DNA of 64,000 bases from Novosphingobium umbonatum (lineage in GTDB: Bacteria; Pseudomonadota; Alphaproteobacteria; Sphingomonadales; Sphingomonadaceae), in assembly GCF_004005905.1 (NCBI RefSeq), contig NZ_SACO01000002.1:62001-126000 (forward strand). Direction: 5' to 3'. A program made the translations under genes and the position numbers. Below the pieces are notes generated by a model that worked only from the letters and a program-made list of their open reading frames with translations, did no database searches and was not told the DNA's origin. Positions 43,171 to 52,010 of the stretch are shown here, one piece after another. Numbering within the stretch: the stretch's first letter is position 1; each line of letters starts with the position of its first letter.

Positions 43171-44084
43171 GCCTTGACCCCTTCTATCTGACCTATCCCA
43201 AGCGCGCCGTGGGCTATGACCATGGCCTGTATGACTACGCCCCCCTCGCCCAACGTGCTCCGGTGCAATGGCCAGAGGGCAAGCGCGTGGCCGTGTGGTT
43301 CACGGTCAGCCTTGAATGGTTCCCGATTACCCCATCGGACACGCCCTTCCGCGCGCCGGGCCATATGCAAACCGCCTATCCCGATTACCGCCACTATACG
43401 GCGCGGGATTATGGCACACGGGTAGGCTTCTATCGCCTGCTCGATGCGTTCGCCAAAGTGGGAGCCAAGGTCTCGGTGGCCACCAATGCCGCCATTGCCC
43501 AGCGTTATCCGCAGATCATCGCGGATATCATCTGCGCGGGGCACGAGATCATCGCCCATAGCACCGATATGAACGGCACCATCGCCTCCACCCTGCCGGT
43601 GGAGCAGGAGCGCGCTCTGATCGCGGAAAGCCTTGCCACGCTGGAAAAGGTCAGCGGCACCCGTCCGCGTGGCTGGCACTCGATCGCCCGTTCACAATCC
43701 TTTGCCACGCTGGATCTGCTCAAAGAGGCAGGTCTGGACTATTGCGTGGACTGGGTGAATGACGAAATGCCCTATGCTTTTGGCAATGGGCTGGTCAGCA
43801 TCCCGCTCAACCATGAATTGTCCGACCGGCAAATCATCAATGTGCAGCAGCAGTCGGTGGATTCCTATGCCACCCAGGTGCTGGACGCCTATGACTGGCT
43901 GAAGGCCGAGGGCGAAGCCGCGCACAGCGGGCGGATGCTGCCCTTGCATCTCACGCCCTATATTATCGGCCTGCCCTATCGCATGGACGCTTTCGAAGCC
44001 CTGCTGGCAGAGCTGGCCGCCCGCCCCGACACCTGGTTCGCGCGCGGCGCGGACATCCTTGACGCATACAGGACAAAACCATGA
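43167..44084 (+). CDS. NodB-fold (polysaccharide-deacetylase family) protein, PuuE-like, second copy
   Basis: A 305-residue relative of the preceding protein, with the same opening (RAPVQWPEGKRVAVWFTVSLEWF) and H131-STDM where HxxxH is expected. It is divergent enough to be a distinct subunit or to act on a different intermediate. The ATG overlaps the previous stop by 4 bases and AGGAGG lies 7 bases upstream. No signal peptide. Its partner genes suggest hydrolysis of a C-N ring bond. Confidence 0.82.
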   Translation: MSLDPFYLTYPKRAVGYDHGLYDYAPLAQRAPVQWPEGKRVAVWFTVSLEWFPITPSDTPFRAPGHMQTAYPDYRHYTARDYGTRVGFYRLLDAFAKVGAKVSVATNAAIAQRYPQIIADIICAGHEIIAHSTDMNGTIASTLPVEQERALIAESLATLEKVSGTRPRGWHSIARSQSFATLDLLKEAGLDYCVDWVNDEMPYAFGNGLVSIPLNHELSDRQIINVQQQSVDSYATQVLDAYDWLKAEGEAAHSGRMLPLHLTPYIIGLPYRMDAFEALLAELAARPDTWFARGADILDAYRTKP

Positions 44085-45094
44085 AAGCCTATGAACTTGG
44101 GCCCCAGACCGGCCTTGAATCGCTGACCCCCACCACCCGCCCCGATCCGGTGGCCGGCTATGGCGAGGTGGTCTTGAAGGTCCGCCTTGTCGCGCTCAAC
44201 AACCGCGACATTCAGGTGCTGGAAGGCCGCTATGGAGCCAAGAAGGCCGAAAACCGCATCCCCGTGTCCGAAGGCGTGGGCGAAGTGGTGCAGGTGGGCG
44301 AAGGCGTCACCTCGGTCGCTCTGGGGGACCGTGCGGTGTTTGCCCATTTCGCCAATTGGATCGACGGCGATTTCGCGCTCAACAATTTCGGCACCGATTA
44401 TGGTATCACCCATGATGGCTGGCTGGCCGAATATATCAAAGTGCCCGGCGCGGCTCTGGTCAAAGTGCCCGACAGCCTTTCCGATGAACAGGTCGCCCCG
44501 CTGGCCTCCTCGGCGCTGACCGCGTGGCATGCCGTGGTGGAAGTGGGCAAGGTCAAGGCTGGCGATACGGTGCTGGCTTTGGGCACGGGCGGCGTGGCGA
44601 TCTGGGCGCTGCAAATTGCCAAGGCGGCAGGCGCAAAAGTGGTGATCACCTCTTCCAGCGACGAAAAGCTGGAACTGGCGCGCAAGCTGGGCGCGGATGT
44701 AACCATCAATTATCGCAAGACCCCCGATTGGGCCAGCGAAGTGCAAAAGGCCACCGGCGGGGCGGATATAATCGTCGAAACCGGCGGCACCGGAACGCAG
44801 GCGCAAAGCGTGCTGGCGGCGGCTGCCAATGGGCGGATTGTGTTTATCAGCGTCGCCCCTGCCGAGGGCGCCCCTGCCCCCAATGTGGGCCTGATCATCT
44901 ACAAGAATCTGGTGCTGAAAGGCATTGCCGAGGGCAGCCGCGCCATGCTGGCCCGCCTGCTGCGCGCGATTGAACTCCACCAGATCCAGCCGGTGATCGA
45001 CAGCACCTTTACCTTTGACGATGTGCCCGCCGCCTATGCCTATCTCAAATCAGGCAGCCATGTGGGCAAGGTTCTGATCCGCGTTGCGGATTAA
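44081..45094 (+). CDS. Zinc-independent medium-chain NAD(P)-dependent oxidoreductase
   Basis: A 337-residue MDR protein of the quinone-oxidoreductase branch. It lacks the structural zinc cysteine cluster. The coenzyme motif is VLALGTGGVAIWALQIAKAAGAKVV (about 165-190). It may reduce an enone or oxidise an alcohol in the same pathway. It overlaps the second NodB-fold gene by 4 bases, is the last gene of the operon, and is followed by a terminator. Confidence 0.88.
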   Translation: MKAYELGPQTGLESLTPTTRPDPVAGYGEVVLKVRLVALNNRDIQVLEGRYGAKKAENRIPVSEGVGEVVQVGEGVTSVALGDRAVFAHFANWIDGDFALNNFGTDYGITHDGWLAEYIKVPGAALVKVPDSLSDEQVAPLASSALTAWHAVVEVGKVKAGDTVLALGTGGVAIWALQIAKAAGAKVVITSSSDEKLELARKLGADVTINYRKTPDWASEVQKATGGADIIVETGGTGTQAQSVLAAAANGRIVFISVAPAEGAPAPNVGLIIYKNLVLKGIAEGSRAMLARLLRAIELHQIQPVIDSTFTFDDVPAAYAYLKSGSHVGKVLIRVAD

Positions 45095-45131
45095 TCTGTC
45101 AGGATTTTCTTATCCTGCCATGCTATAGGCC

Positions 45132-45162
45132 AAAGGGCGGTTCTTGACGGAGCCGCCCTTTT
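45132..45162 (+). terminator. Terminator after the amidohydrolase operon
   Basis: AAAGGGCGG (45132-45140) pairs perfectly with CCGCCCTTT (45153-45161) around a 12-base loop, followed by a short T stretch. It lies 37 bases past the MDR stop. Confidence 0.75.
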
Positions 45163-45181
45163 CCTTTGGGAGCCTTGCCTG

Positions 45182-45397
45182 ATGATCCCTCGCCTGACGC
45201 TTGCGGCCCTGTTACTGTCCACCACCGGCTGCGTTTCGACCGTGACCAGCGTGGTCAAAGCCCCGTTTCAGGTGGCGGGCAAGGCGGTGGACTGGACCAC
45301 CACCAGTCAGGACGAGGCCGACCGCAACGCAGGGCGCAAGGCGCGCAAACAGCAAGAGCGCGAGGAAAAGGAAGCGCGCCGCAACCGCAACGATTAA
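45182..45397 (+). CDS. Small putative lipoprotein
   Basis: A 71-residue protein with a basic-hydrophobic N-terminus (MIPRLTLAALLLSTTGC) that could be a lipoprotein signal with C17 as the lipidated residue, though the -3 position is Thr and not the usual Leu. The C-terminal half is highly charged (Lys/Arg/Glu) and probably helical. GGGAG lies 9 bases upstream of the ATG. Its TAA overlaps the stop codon of the convergent MFS gene. Function unknown. Confidence 0.7.
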   Translation: MIPRLTLAALLLSTTGCVSTVTSVVKAPFQVAGKAVDWTTTSQDEADRNAGRKARKQQEREEKEARRNRND

Positions 45398-46617
45398 TCG
45401 CGCCCCTTGGGGTATGGCCCCATGGTCAAGAGCAGCAGGGACCCCGCCAGAATGCAGCCCACCCCGCTCCACAGCGCAGGGGCATAGCTGCCCAGACTGT
45501 CAAACACATGGCCATAGACCGCAGGGCCTACCCCGCCGCCAATGGCGATCACGATATAGAACACACCATAGATCGATCCATATTGCCGCCGCCCGAAATA
45601 ACGCGCGATAAGATAGGCCAGCAGGTCGAATTCAAACCCTGTGCCCAGCCCCATGCCGATGATCGACACCACGGCCCAAGTGGGGGAAATGCTGCTTCCC
45701 GCCAATAGCGCGTTACCCAGCATGGGCAGCGAAAAAACCACCAAGGCGCTGCCCGGCGCCCAAAGGCGATCAAGCAGCCAGCCCCCGCCCACGCGCCCCG
45801 CAATCACGGCAAGGCCGAAACTGGCCGTGATCCCGCCAATCTGCGGCAGGGTGAAATGATGGGTTTTGAGGATATTTTCCATGTTCGGCGTGGTGGCGGT
45901 CAAGGCAAAGGCCAGCAGCAGGAAAGCCCCCGCCATCACCCAGAACTGCCTTTCGCGCAGAGCCTCGCGCAAAGTGACACCCGGTTCCACACCCTCCTCG
46001 CCCATCGCGGCCAAGGCAGGGCGCGCCGGTTCGCGGAACAGCCAATAGATCAAGGGCAGCGCCACCAGCACCGGCAAAGCCCCCACCACACCCACCGCCA
46101 CACGCCAGCCATAGGCGCCGATCAGCCATGCCGTCAGCGGCTTGACCATAAAGGCGGTCAGCCCCGTGCCCGCGCTTACCACGCCCAGCGCCAGACCGCG
46201 TTGACGGGCAAACCAACTGTTGATCACGCGGGTCCATGTCGCGGTTAGCGTGCCCGCGCCCACAATGCTCATCACCACCCATTGCGCATAAAACATCCAG
46301 AGCGAGCCCTGCGCCAGCGCCAGACTCATGAAGGCAAGGCCGAACAAAGGCACCGACCAAAGCGCAACCTTTCGCGCGCCAAAACGGTCCAGCGCAAAAC
46401 CGGCGGCAGGGCCGGACGCCACCACCACCAGCGATTGCACGGTCACGCTGGTCATCATCTGGGTAAAGGTCCAGCCGAATTCCTTGGCCAATTCCGGCGC
46501 AAACATCCCGATCGTGTAAAAGGGCAGCGGGCTGAGCCCCAACGCCAGCCCGATCATACCGGCCACCACCACGCCCCAACCTCGGCCTGAATCGCGCATA
46601 TCGGGAGAGTAGGCCAA
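45394..46617 (-). CDS. MFS transporter (oxalate/formate antiporter-like)
   Basis: A 407-residue, 12-helix transporter (GWGVVVAGMIGLALGLSPLPFYTIGMFAPELAKEFGW opening; DRFGARK loop between helices 2 and 3). The type usually moves monocarboxylates or aromatic acids. It begins with TTG, 7 bases after AAAGGA; an in-frame ATG at 46599 has no site. It is divergent from the tandem alpha/beta-hydrolase gene and convergent with the small lipoprotein gene. Confidence 0.88.
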   Translation of the reverse strand: MAYSPDMRDSGRGWGVVVAGMIGLALGLSPLPFYTIGMFAPELAKEFGWTFTQMMTSVTVQSLVVVASGPAAGFALDRFGARKVALWSVPLFGLAFMSLALAQGSLWMFYAQWVVMSIVGAGTLTATWTRVINSWFARQRGLALGVVSAGTGLTAFMVKPLTAWLIGAYGWRVAVGVVGALPVLVALPLIYWLFREPARPALAAMGEEGVEPGVTLREALRERQFWVMAGAFLLLAFALTATTPNMENILKTHHFTLPQIGGITASFGLAVIAGRVGGGWLLDRLWAPGSALVVFSLPMLGNALLAGSSISPTWAVVSIIGMGLGTGFEFDLLAYLIARYFGRRQYGSIYGVFYIVIAIGGGVGPAVYGHVFDSLGSYAPALWSGVGCILAGSLLLLTMGPYPKGRD

Positions 46618-46784
46618 GGAAAGGTCCTTTCGAATTTGCCCGACCAGCGGATGAAGTGCGGCGCCACCATGTCGGGCGGGGGCAGCTATGGGAGGTTTGC
46701 GTAGAACACTAGTCCGGCCCGCCGCTCCGGTCGCTGCGTAATCTATCGCAGGGCGGACAGAGCCGACAAATCACGAGGTCCGCC

Positions 46785-48404
46785 ATGCCCGAAAATGCCC
46801 CTTTTGCTGCCTCCCGCTTCTATGTGCAGGCGGGCGACAGGCTGGTGCATGTCCGACAGGCGGGCAGAGGCCCTGCGGTGGTCATGCTCCATGATTCGCC
46901 GCGTTCCTCGCGCCTGCATCTGCCCACGATGGCGGCGCTGGCGGATCGCTATACGGTGTTTGCGCTGGATACGGCGGGCTATGGCCTGTCGGACCCTATC
47001 GACCTGCCTGCGCCGCGTATCGAGGATTTCGCCACAGCCTTGGGCGAGGCGCTGGCGGCGCTGGGGCTGGAGAAGGCGCCGCTCTATGCCACCCATACCA
47101 GCGCCAAGATCGCGCTGGCCTATGCCGCGCGCTGCCCTGCGATGCCGCGCCTGATCCTTGATGGCCTGTCGATGCCGGAGGTTTTGGCCGAGGAAGGTTT
47201 CATCGCCGCCTATATGCGCCCCTTCCGCCCCGAAGCCAGCGGGGGCTATCTGGCCAGCGAATGGGGGCGGTTGCGCGATATGCTGCGCTGGTTCCCGTGG
47301 TTTGCCACCAATCCAGCACAGCGCATGACCATCCCCGCGCCCGATGCGGATTGGATGGCCGACTATGCCATCGACCTGTTCAGCGCGGGCGAGCATTATT
47401 CCGACGCCTATGCCGCCGCCATGCGTTACGATCCCGCGCCCGATCTGGCGCGGGTGGCCGTCCCTACCATCGTGGCGGCGCGGCAGGATGATGTGCTGCA
47501 TGGCTATCTGCCCCGCGCGGCGGAAAGCGGTAACCCACAAGTCACCACCCAAAGCCTGCCTGCGGATCGGAGGGCTTGGCTGGACTGGCTGGCGCAGGCC
47601 TTTGCGGTGGAAGGCCAAGCCGCCCCCGCCCCGCCAGCCCAGAGCGGCGCGCGGCGCTATACCAGCCATGCGCAAGGGCCAATACATTGGACGGTATCAG
47701 GTACAGGAGAAGGCACGCCATGGGTGATCCTGTCCGCCCCCACCACTTTGCACGCCCATCGCTGGGCTACGGCGCTAAACGGTCCCTGCCTTGTGCCCGA
47801 TCTGCCCGGTTTCGGGGAAAGCGATCCGGCCACGGATATTCTCGAAGCGTTGGAGGCTGGCCTGCGCGAGATGGGCATAAACGAGGTGCAAGTGCTGGGC
47901 CTAGGCGTGGCCTCGCCTTTGGCCGCCGCGCTGGGGAAAAACATCGGGGCAAAGCGTTTGGTGGTCGATGGCCTGCCTCCGCTCGATCCCGAAGCCGCGG
48001 CGCGCTTTGGCGAAGGCCTGTGCCCGCCCATCCCCTTTGACCCGCTGGCGGGCAGCCATAACCACCAGATCTGGCACATCTTGCGCGATGGCGAGGCGCA
48101 ATGGCCGTGGCATGCCGCCTCCCCCGCCGCGATCCGCCAATTGCCGCCCATGCTGGAAGCCGATGGGCTGCATCAGGCGCTGACCGGCGTGTTGAAACAA
48201 CCGCTGCATTGGGGCGATGCCGCAAATGCCGCGCTGGCCTTGGGGCGGCAGGTCTGGGCTGACCTTACCCTGCCTGTGCAGGCCTTCACCCATGCCGACC
48301 CTGCCTATGCCGATGCCCCGCAATTGGCGGCGCTCTGCGGTGCCCGTCTGGCGCCCCGCCCCGACACTCTGGCGCAAGCCGCCGCTCTGCTGGAGACTGT
48401 ATGA
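46785..48404 (+). CDS. Tandem alpha/beta-hydrolase-fold fusion protein
   Basis: A 539-residue protein made of two alpha/beta-hydrolase domains: about 1-285 and 290-539. In domain 1 the nucleophile elbow reads A-T-H-T-S, putting H104 where Ser, Cys or Asp is expected; LHDSPRSS forms the oxyanion region and QDD the acid loop. Domain 2 has GLGVA at the elbow, with no nucleophile. Domain 1 resembles the product at 51165-52010, which also has His at this place. Catalysis, if any, would be unusual. It overlaps the next transporter gene by 4 bases. Confidence 0.82.
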   Translation: MPENAPFAASRFYVQAGDRLVHVRQAGRGPAVVMLHDSPRSSRLHLPTMAALADRYTVFALDTAGYGLSDPIDLPAPRIEDFATALGEALAALGLEKAPLYATHTSAKIALAYAARCPAMPRLILDGLSMPEVLAEEGFIAAYMRPFRPEASGGYLASEWGRLRDMLRWFPWFATNPAQRMTIPAPDADWMADYAIDLFSAGEHYSDAYAAAMRYDPAPDLARVAVPTIVAARQDDVLHGYLPRAAESGNPQVTTQSLPADRRAWLDWLAQAFAVEGQAAPAPPAQSGARRYTSHAQGPIHWTVSGTGEGTPWVILSAPTTLHAHRWATALNGPCLVPDLPGFGESDPATDILEALEAGLREMGINEVQVLGLGVASPLAAALGKNIGAKRLVVDGLPPLDPEAAARFGEGLCPPIPFDPLAGSHNHQIWHILRDGEAQWPWHAASPAAIRQLPPMLEADGLHQALTGVLKQPLHWGDAANAALALGRQVWADLTLPVQAFTHADPAYADAPQLAALCGARLAPRPDTLAQAAALLETV

Positions 48405-49717
48405 ACCAAGCCGCCTCCCCCCGAACGCCTTCGGCCGCTTACGCATGGTATGCGGTCGCGCTACTGACCTTTGCTTATGCGCTGGCCATTCTCGACCGTG
48501 TTTCCATCTCGCTGCTGATCGTGCCTTTGCAAAAGGCGCTGCATATCCATGATACCGAATTCGGCCTGTTGCAGGGCATGGCCTTTTCCATCGTCTATTC
48601 GCTGCTGGGCCTGCCTTTGGGCCTGATGGTGGACAGGGCGCGGCGGGTGCCGATCATGCTGGGCGGGCTGGTTCTTTGGAGTCTGGCCACGATTGGCTGC
48701 TCGCTCGCGCAAAGCTTCTGGCAATTGTTCATGGCGCGTATGCTGGTGGGCGTGGGCGAGGCCTGTCTGGTGCCGGTGGCCACCTCGCTGATCGCCGATC
48801 TGTTCACGCCCGAAAGCCGCCCCAAGGCCTATGGCGTGTTCGTTACCGGATCAACGCTGGGCACGGCGGCGGCCATGGCGCTGTCGGGCGTGTTTCTGGG
48901 CTGGGCCGACGGGTTGATCGCGGGGCTTCCCGCCCTGTTTGGCGCGATGCAACCGTGGCAGATCGTGTTCATCCTTTGCGGTGCGCCCGGTCTGGTGCTG
49001 GGTTTGGTGCTGGCGCTGACGCTGCGCGAACCGCCAAGGCGCGGCGAAGTGGCCAAGGGCGCGATCAGCCTTGCGCCGGTCTGGCGCCTGTTTGCCGCCC
49101 GCCCGCGCGCCTATGGCTGCTTCCTGCTGGGATCGGTGCTCAATCTCACCTGCGTCTATGCCATTGTGGGCTGGTTCCCCGCCCTGTTCATCCGCGTCCA
49201 TGGCTGGAGCGCGGGCTATACCGGCAAATTGCTGGGCATTAGCAGCCTGCCCATTTCCATCTTTGCCGCCGCCAACAGTGGCTGGGTGATCGTGGCGCTG
49301 GCCAAGCGCGGGCATCGCGATGCGCCGGTGCTGGTGGCAGGCGCCTGCGCCGCCTCGATGGTGCTGTTTGGCGTTCCGGCCTGCCTAGCCCCTTCGGCAT
49401 GGGTGGCGCTGGGCGGCTATTTGCTCAATGCATTCTTCGTCAACTGGAACACATCGGCTGTCTATGCAGGCCTTGCCCAGATCACCCCCAATGGCGCGCG
49501 GGCGCAGGTGATGGCGGTGCATACCATCCTGTCGGGTCTGGTGGCGCTGACGGCGGGCAATGCGATTGTGGGCGCTTTGTCCGACCATGTGTTCACCGGC
49601 CCCAAGGGGATCGGGCCAGCGCTGGGCACGGTGTTCCTGCTATGCGGTCTGGGGTCGCTGGGTGTTTTGATGGCGGCGCGCGGCGCTTTCCGGGAAGCGG
49701 TGGCGGCGCAAGAATAA
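48401..49717 (+). CDS. MFS transporter (spinster/aromatic-acid type)
   Basis: A 438-residue, 12-helix transporter (YALAILDRVSISLLIVPLQKALHIHDTEFGLLQGMAFS opening, LMVDRARRVPIMLGG loop). Such proteins often accompany degradation clusters of aromatic or terpenoid acids in sphingomonads. It is translationally coupled to the tandem hydrolase gene (ATGA overlap), so the hydrolase-like protein may act on the imported compound. A GC hairpin follows. Confidence 0.88.
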   Translation: MNQAASPRTPSAAYAWYAVALLTFAYALAILDRVSISLLIVPLQKALHIHDTEFGLLQGMAFSIVYSLLGLPLGLMVDRARRVPIMLGGLVLWSLATIGCSLAQSFWQLFMARMLVGVGEACLVPVATSLIADLFTPESRPKAYGVFVTGSTLGTAAAMALSGVFLGWADGLIAGLPALFGAMQPWQIVFILCGAPGLVLGLVLALTLREPPRRGEVAKGAISLAPVWRLFAARPRAYGCFLLGSVLNLTCVYAIVGWFPALFIRVHGWSAGYTGKLLGISSLPISIFAAANSGWVIVALAKRGHRDAPVLVAGACAASMVLFGVPACLAPSAWVALGGYLLNAFFVNWNTSAVYAGLAQITPNGARAQVMAVHTILSGLVALTAGNAIVGALSDHVFTGPKGIGPALGTVFLLCGLGSLGVLMAARGAFREAVAAQE

Positions 49718-49739
49718 GGGGGCGGCGTTACCCGCCCCC
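49718..49739. terminator. GC hairpin between convergent genes
   Basis: Perfect 8-bp repeat GGGGGCGG/CCGCCCCC with a 6-base loop directly after the MFS stop codon and 10 bases before the stop of the convergent gene. No long run of T on either strand. Confidence 0.6.
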
Positions 49740-49748
49740 CCTTGAACA

Positions 49749-50474
49749 TTAACGCTTCAACTCAACCAGTTCATACCAAGTCTGCATATAGCCGCCGACG
49801 CCGCCCTGCACGAAAATGGCGTCGTCATCGGCCGTTACCCACACGTCATAGGGCGGATGCGCATGGCCGCCCGCGCCCACCATGCCACCATCGGGATCGG
49901 TAAACTGATAGTGGTGGCATTCAAACATGCCAGCCTTCACGCTCACCGTCTCGGTCTTCACATAGCCCAGCTTGATCACCGATTCCGCGATAAAGGGCGG
50001 CGTGGCCCCGCGATGGTCGGGCGAAGGCAGGAAGCAGCGGAAATTGCGCGGCTCGGTGGTGGAGCGGTCAATCTTGCGGGTGATATAGGCGTCGGCCACG
50101 ATGGGATGCGTGCCGAAACCGTCATAGGCACCATTGGTGGCCATCTTCTGCGATACGCGGCCAATGCTGGGGCCATAGCTCTCGCATTCGATTCTGTCGG
50201 CATCCATCAGGAACAAGCCCGCGCCCATGAACTTGTCGCCAACCGTCAGGCGAACGAAGCAGTCCGTGGGCATGTCATGGGCATCAAGGCTATAGGTGAT
50301 GTCGCGGTGGACGGTGGGCGCGGGTTCGTCGATCTCGCAGCGGGCGCGCAGCGTCTTGCGGCCATCGCTGTGATGGGTCCAGGTGAAAAATTCGCGACCC
50401 CGCTCCTCGCCCTCACGGCCCGGTTTGCGCGAGGTATATTGGATGGCGCCCGTAATGGTGCGATGCTGTTGCAA
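49749..50474 (-). CDS. Protein of unknown function
   Basis: A 241-residue soluble, beta-rich protein (many aromatic residues; HHYQFTDPDGGMVGAGGHAHPPYDVWVTADDDAIFVQGGVGGYMQTWYEL at the C-terminus). No signal peptide, no membrane segment, no family I recognise; the pattern resembles small ligand-binding beta-barrels. The start is best placed at TTG 50474, 6 bases after AAAGGAG, which also avoids overlap with the upstream gene. Last gene of the minus-strand operon. Confidence 0.75.
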   Translation of the reverse strand: MQQHRTITGAIQYTSRKPGREGEERGREFFTWTHHSDGRKTLRARCEIDEPAPTVHRDITYSLDAHDMPTDCFVRLTVGDKFMGAGLFLMDADRIECESYGPSIGRVSQKMATNGAYDGFGTHPIVADAYITRKIDRSTTEPRNFRCFLPSPDHRGATPPFIAESVIKLGYVKTETVSVKAGMFECHHYQFTDPDGGMVGAGGHAHPPYDVWVTADDDAIFVQGGVGGYMQTWYELVELKR

Positions 50475-50496
50475 GGTTTTCTCCTTTGGAAAGGGG

Positions 50497-51159
50497 TTAG
50501 ACCGGCGTGCCAAGGCCGAGGAAACAGGCGACCAGCACCAGCACCCAGATGACCTGCACCGTGGGCGTGGTGCGGCCCAGCACGCGGGCGATGATGGCGT
50601 CGGTTTCGGGCGTGGCGCCCGTCGACTTCATGGCGATAATGGCGGGGAACAAGGGGACCAGTTGGACCCGAACAACAAGGCCGATGACAATGCAGGCCGC
50701 CAACACCAGCAATTTGAGCGCGATAAACAAAGGCATCGCGACCACGCCAGCAATGCCCGCCAGCCCCGCAACCGCCAAAGCCGCCAGCACGATATAGCGC
50801 ACAGCAATATCCATACGCTTATAGGCCGCACCCGCCGGACCATGCTTCACATGCACCGCCCATGCCAGCGCCAGCCATGTCAGAAAGCCCAGCCACACCG
50901 GCCCTAGCCAGACAGGCGGCACCGCCAGCCAGCCCTTGGCCACGCCCAGCGTAAAACCGGTGGGAAAGGCAAGAATCAAAGTCGTGCGCGGGGCCATGTC
51001 GATATTGTTGAGAATGGTCAGCGCCAGCATCCGTTCGGGCACACTGCGCGCAGGGTTAATCAGGAAGCGCGCGCTGTAAAAAGCGCCCAGATCCCCGCCC
51101 AGCCAATAGATCGGCACCAGAATATGCAGCAGAGTCAGCGCGGTGAGCGTCAAATCCAT
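50497..51159 (-). CDS. Integral membrane protein of unknown function
   Basis: A 220-residue protein with about six hydrophobic helices (LTLLHILVPIYWLGGDLGAFYSARF start). His and Arg residues near the first helix and the size recall small CopD/DUF2269-like membrane proteins, some of which bind haem, but this is weak. The ATG at 51159 is 9 bases after AGGAAGG; a GTG at 51168 would overlap the upstream stop. It lies in the operon between the hydrolase and the unknown protein. Confidence 0.75.
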   Translation of the reverse strand: MDLTLTALTLLHILVPIYWLGGDLGAFYSARFLINPARSVPERMLALTILNNIDMAPRTTLILAFPTGFTLGVAKGWLAVPPVWLGPVWLGFLTWLALAWAVHVKHGPAGAAYKRMDIAVRYIVLAALAVAGLAGIAGVVAMPLFIALKLLVLAACIVIGLVVRVQLVPLFPAIIAMKSTGATPETDAIIARVLGRTTPTVQVIWVLVLVACFLGLGTPV

Positions 51160-51164
51160 CGCCT

Positions 51165-52010
51165 TCACCCTTCCTGATAAAAGGCGAGCATCGCCGCCTT
51201 GCGCGCAAGCCGGAAAGCGGGATCATCAAAACGCGGCAGGCCGATGAAGGCAGGACGAGGCAGCGCCTTGGCGGCCTGTTGCGTGCCATCGATCAGGGGA
51301 TCATTCTCTCCCGCGATCACCAGTGCGTCAGGCTGCACCAAGGGCAAGCGGCCCAAGGCATCCCATTGGAAGGCCGCGCGATAATTGCGATGATAGGTAG
51401 TCGCGCCTTTCAGCACTTCCAGCACCCATGCGTAAAGGTCATTGGGATGGGGCAGGCCGCCGATCCGCTGGTGCGCCTTGTCGCGCTTGTACCACGGGAA
51501 GAACAAATATTGGTCGCGGCAGAACTGGAAGATACGCTGGAGATAGGAGCCTTCCAGATCGGGCGTGAAAGGATGGGCGTAATGGACCATAATGTCCGCC
51601 AATTCCTCCTCGCCCATCACGCTGATGCCATCCAGCACCACGCGGCCGATGCGTTCGGGCGCCAAAATCGCCAGCTCCGCCGCAATCGCCGCGCCAGTGT
51701 GCGATCCATAGACATGCGCCTTGGCCAGCCCCTTGGCATCCATAAAGGCCAGATAGGCCGCCGCCATATCGGGCACGGTCAATTCTTCGGGGCCCAAAGC
51801 CTCGCTATCGCCATTGCCCGGCGTATCGGGAGCCAGCACCAGCATCTCGGTGGCGAAATCGGCGATCAGCCCCAGTTGCTGGCGCGAGGAGCCGGGCGAG
51901 GCATGGATGACCAGCAGAGGCAGGTTTTCCGCCCCCTGCCCGCCCTCGCCAGCATAGCGATAATGCATCTGGCCATGGGGCAGGTCGACAAAGCCGCGCT
52001 TGATACTCAT
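51165..52010 (-). CDS. Alpha/beta-hydrolase-fold protein with His at the nucleophile elbow
   Basis: A 281-residue single-domain alpha/beta-hydrolase. The elbow is Y-G-S-H104-T-G, with His in the usual nucleophile position; the oxyanion strand is VIHASPGSS and the acid loop IAGENDPL. It aligns well with domain 1 of the fusion protein at 46785. Relatives with GxHTG are annotated only as hydrolases; the chemistry is open (lyase or C-C hydrolase are possible). The ATG overlaps the VOC stop by 4 bases. Confidence 0.85.
   Translation of the reverse strand: MSIKRGFVDLPHGQMHYRYAGEGGQGAENLPLLVIHASPGSSRQQLGLIADFATEMLVLAPDTPGNGDSEALGPEELTVPDMAAAYLAFMDAKGLAKAHVYGSHTGAAIAAELAILAPERIGRVVLDGISVMGEEELADIMVHYAHPFTPDLEGSYLQRIFQFCRDQYLFFPWYKRDKAHQRIGGLPHPNDLYAWVLEVLKGATTYHRNYRAAFQWDALGRLPLVQPDALVIAGENDPLIDGTQQAAKALPRPAFIGLPRFDDPAFRLARKAAMLAFYQEG

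Noticed and set aside
42271..44084. Peptidoglycan or chitin deacetylases
   Set aside because: No signal peptide, changed metal motifs, and genes coupled to a cytoplasmic amidohydrolase and an oxidoreductase.
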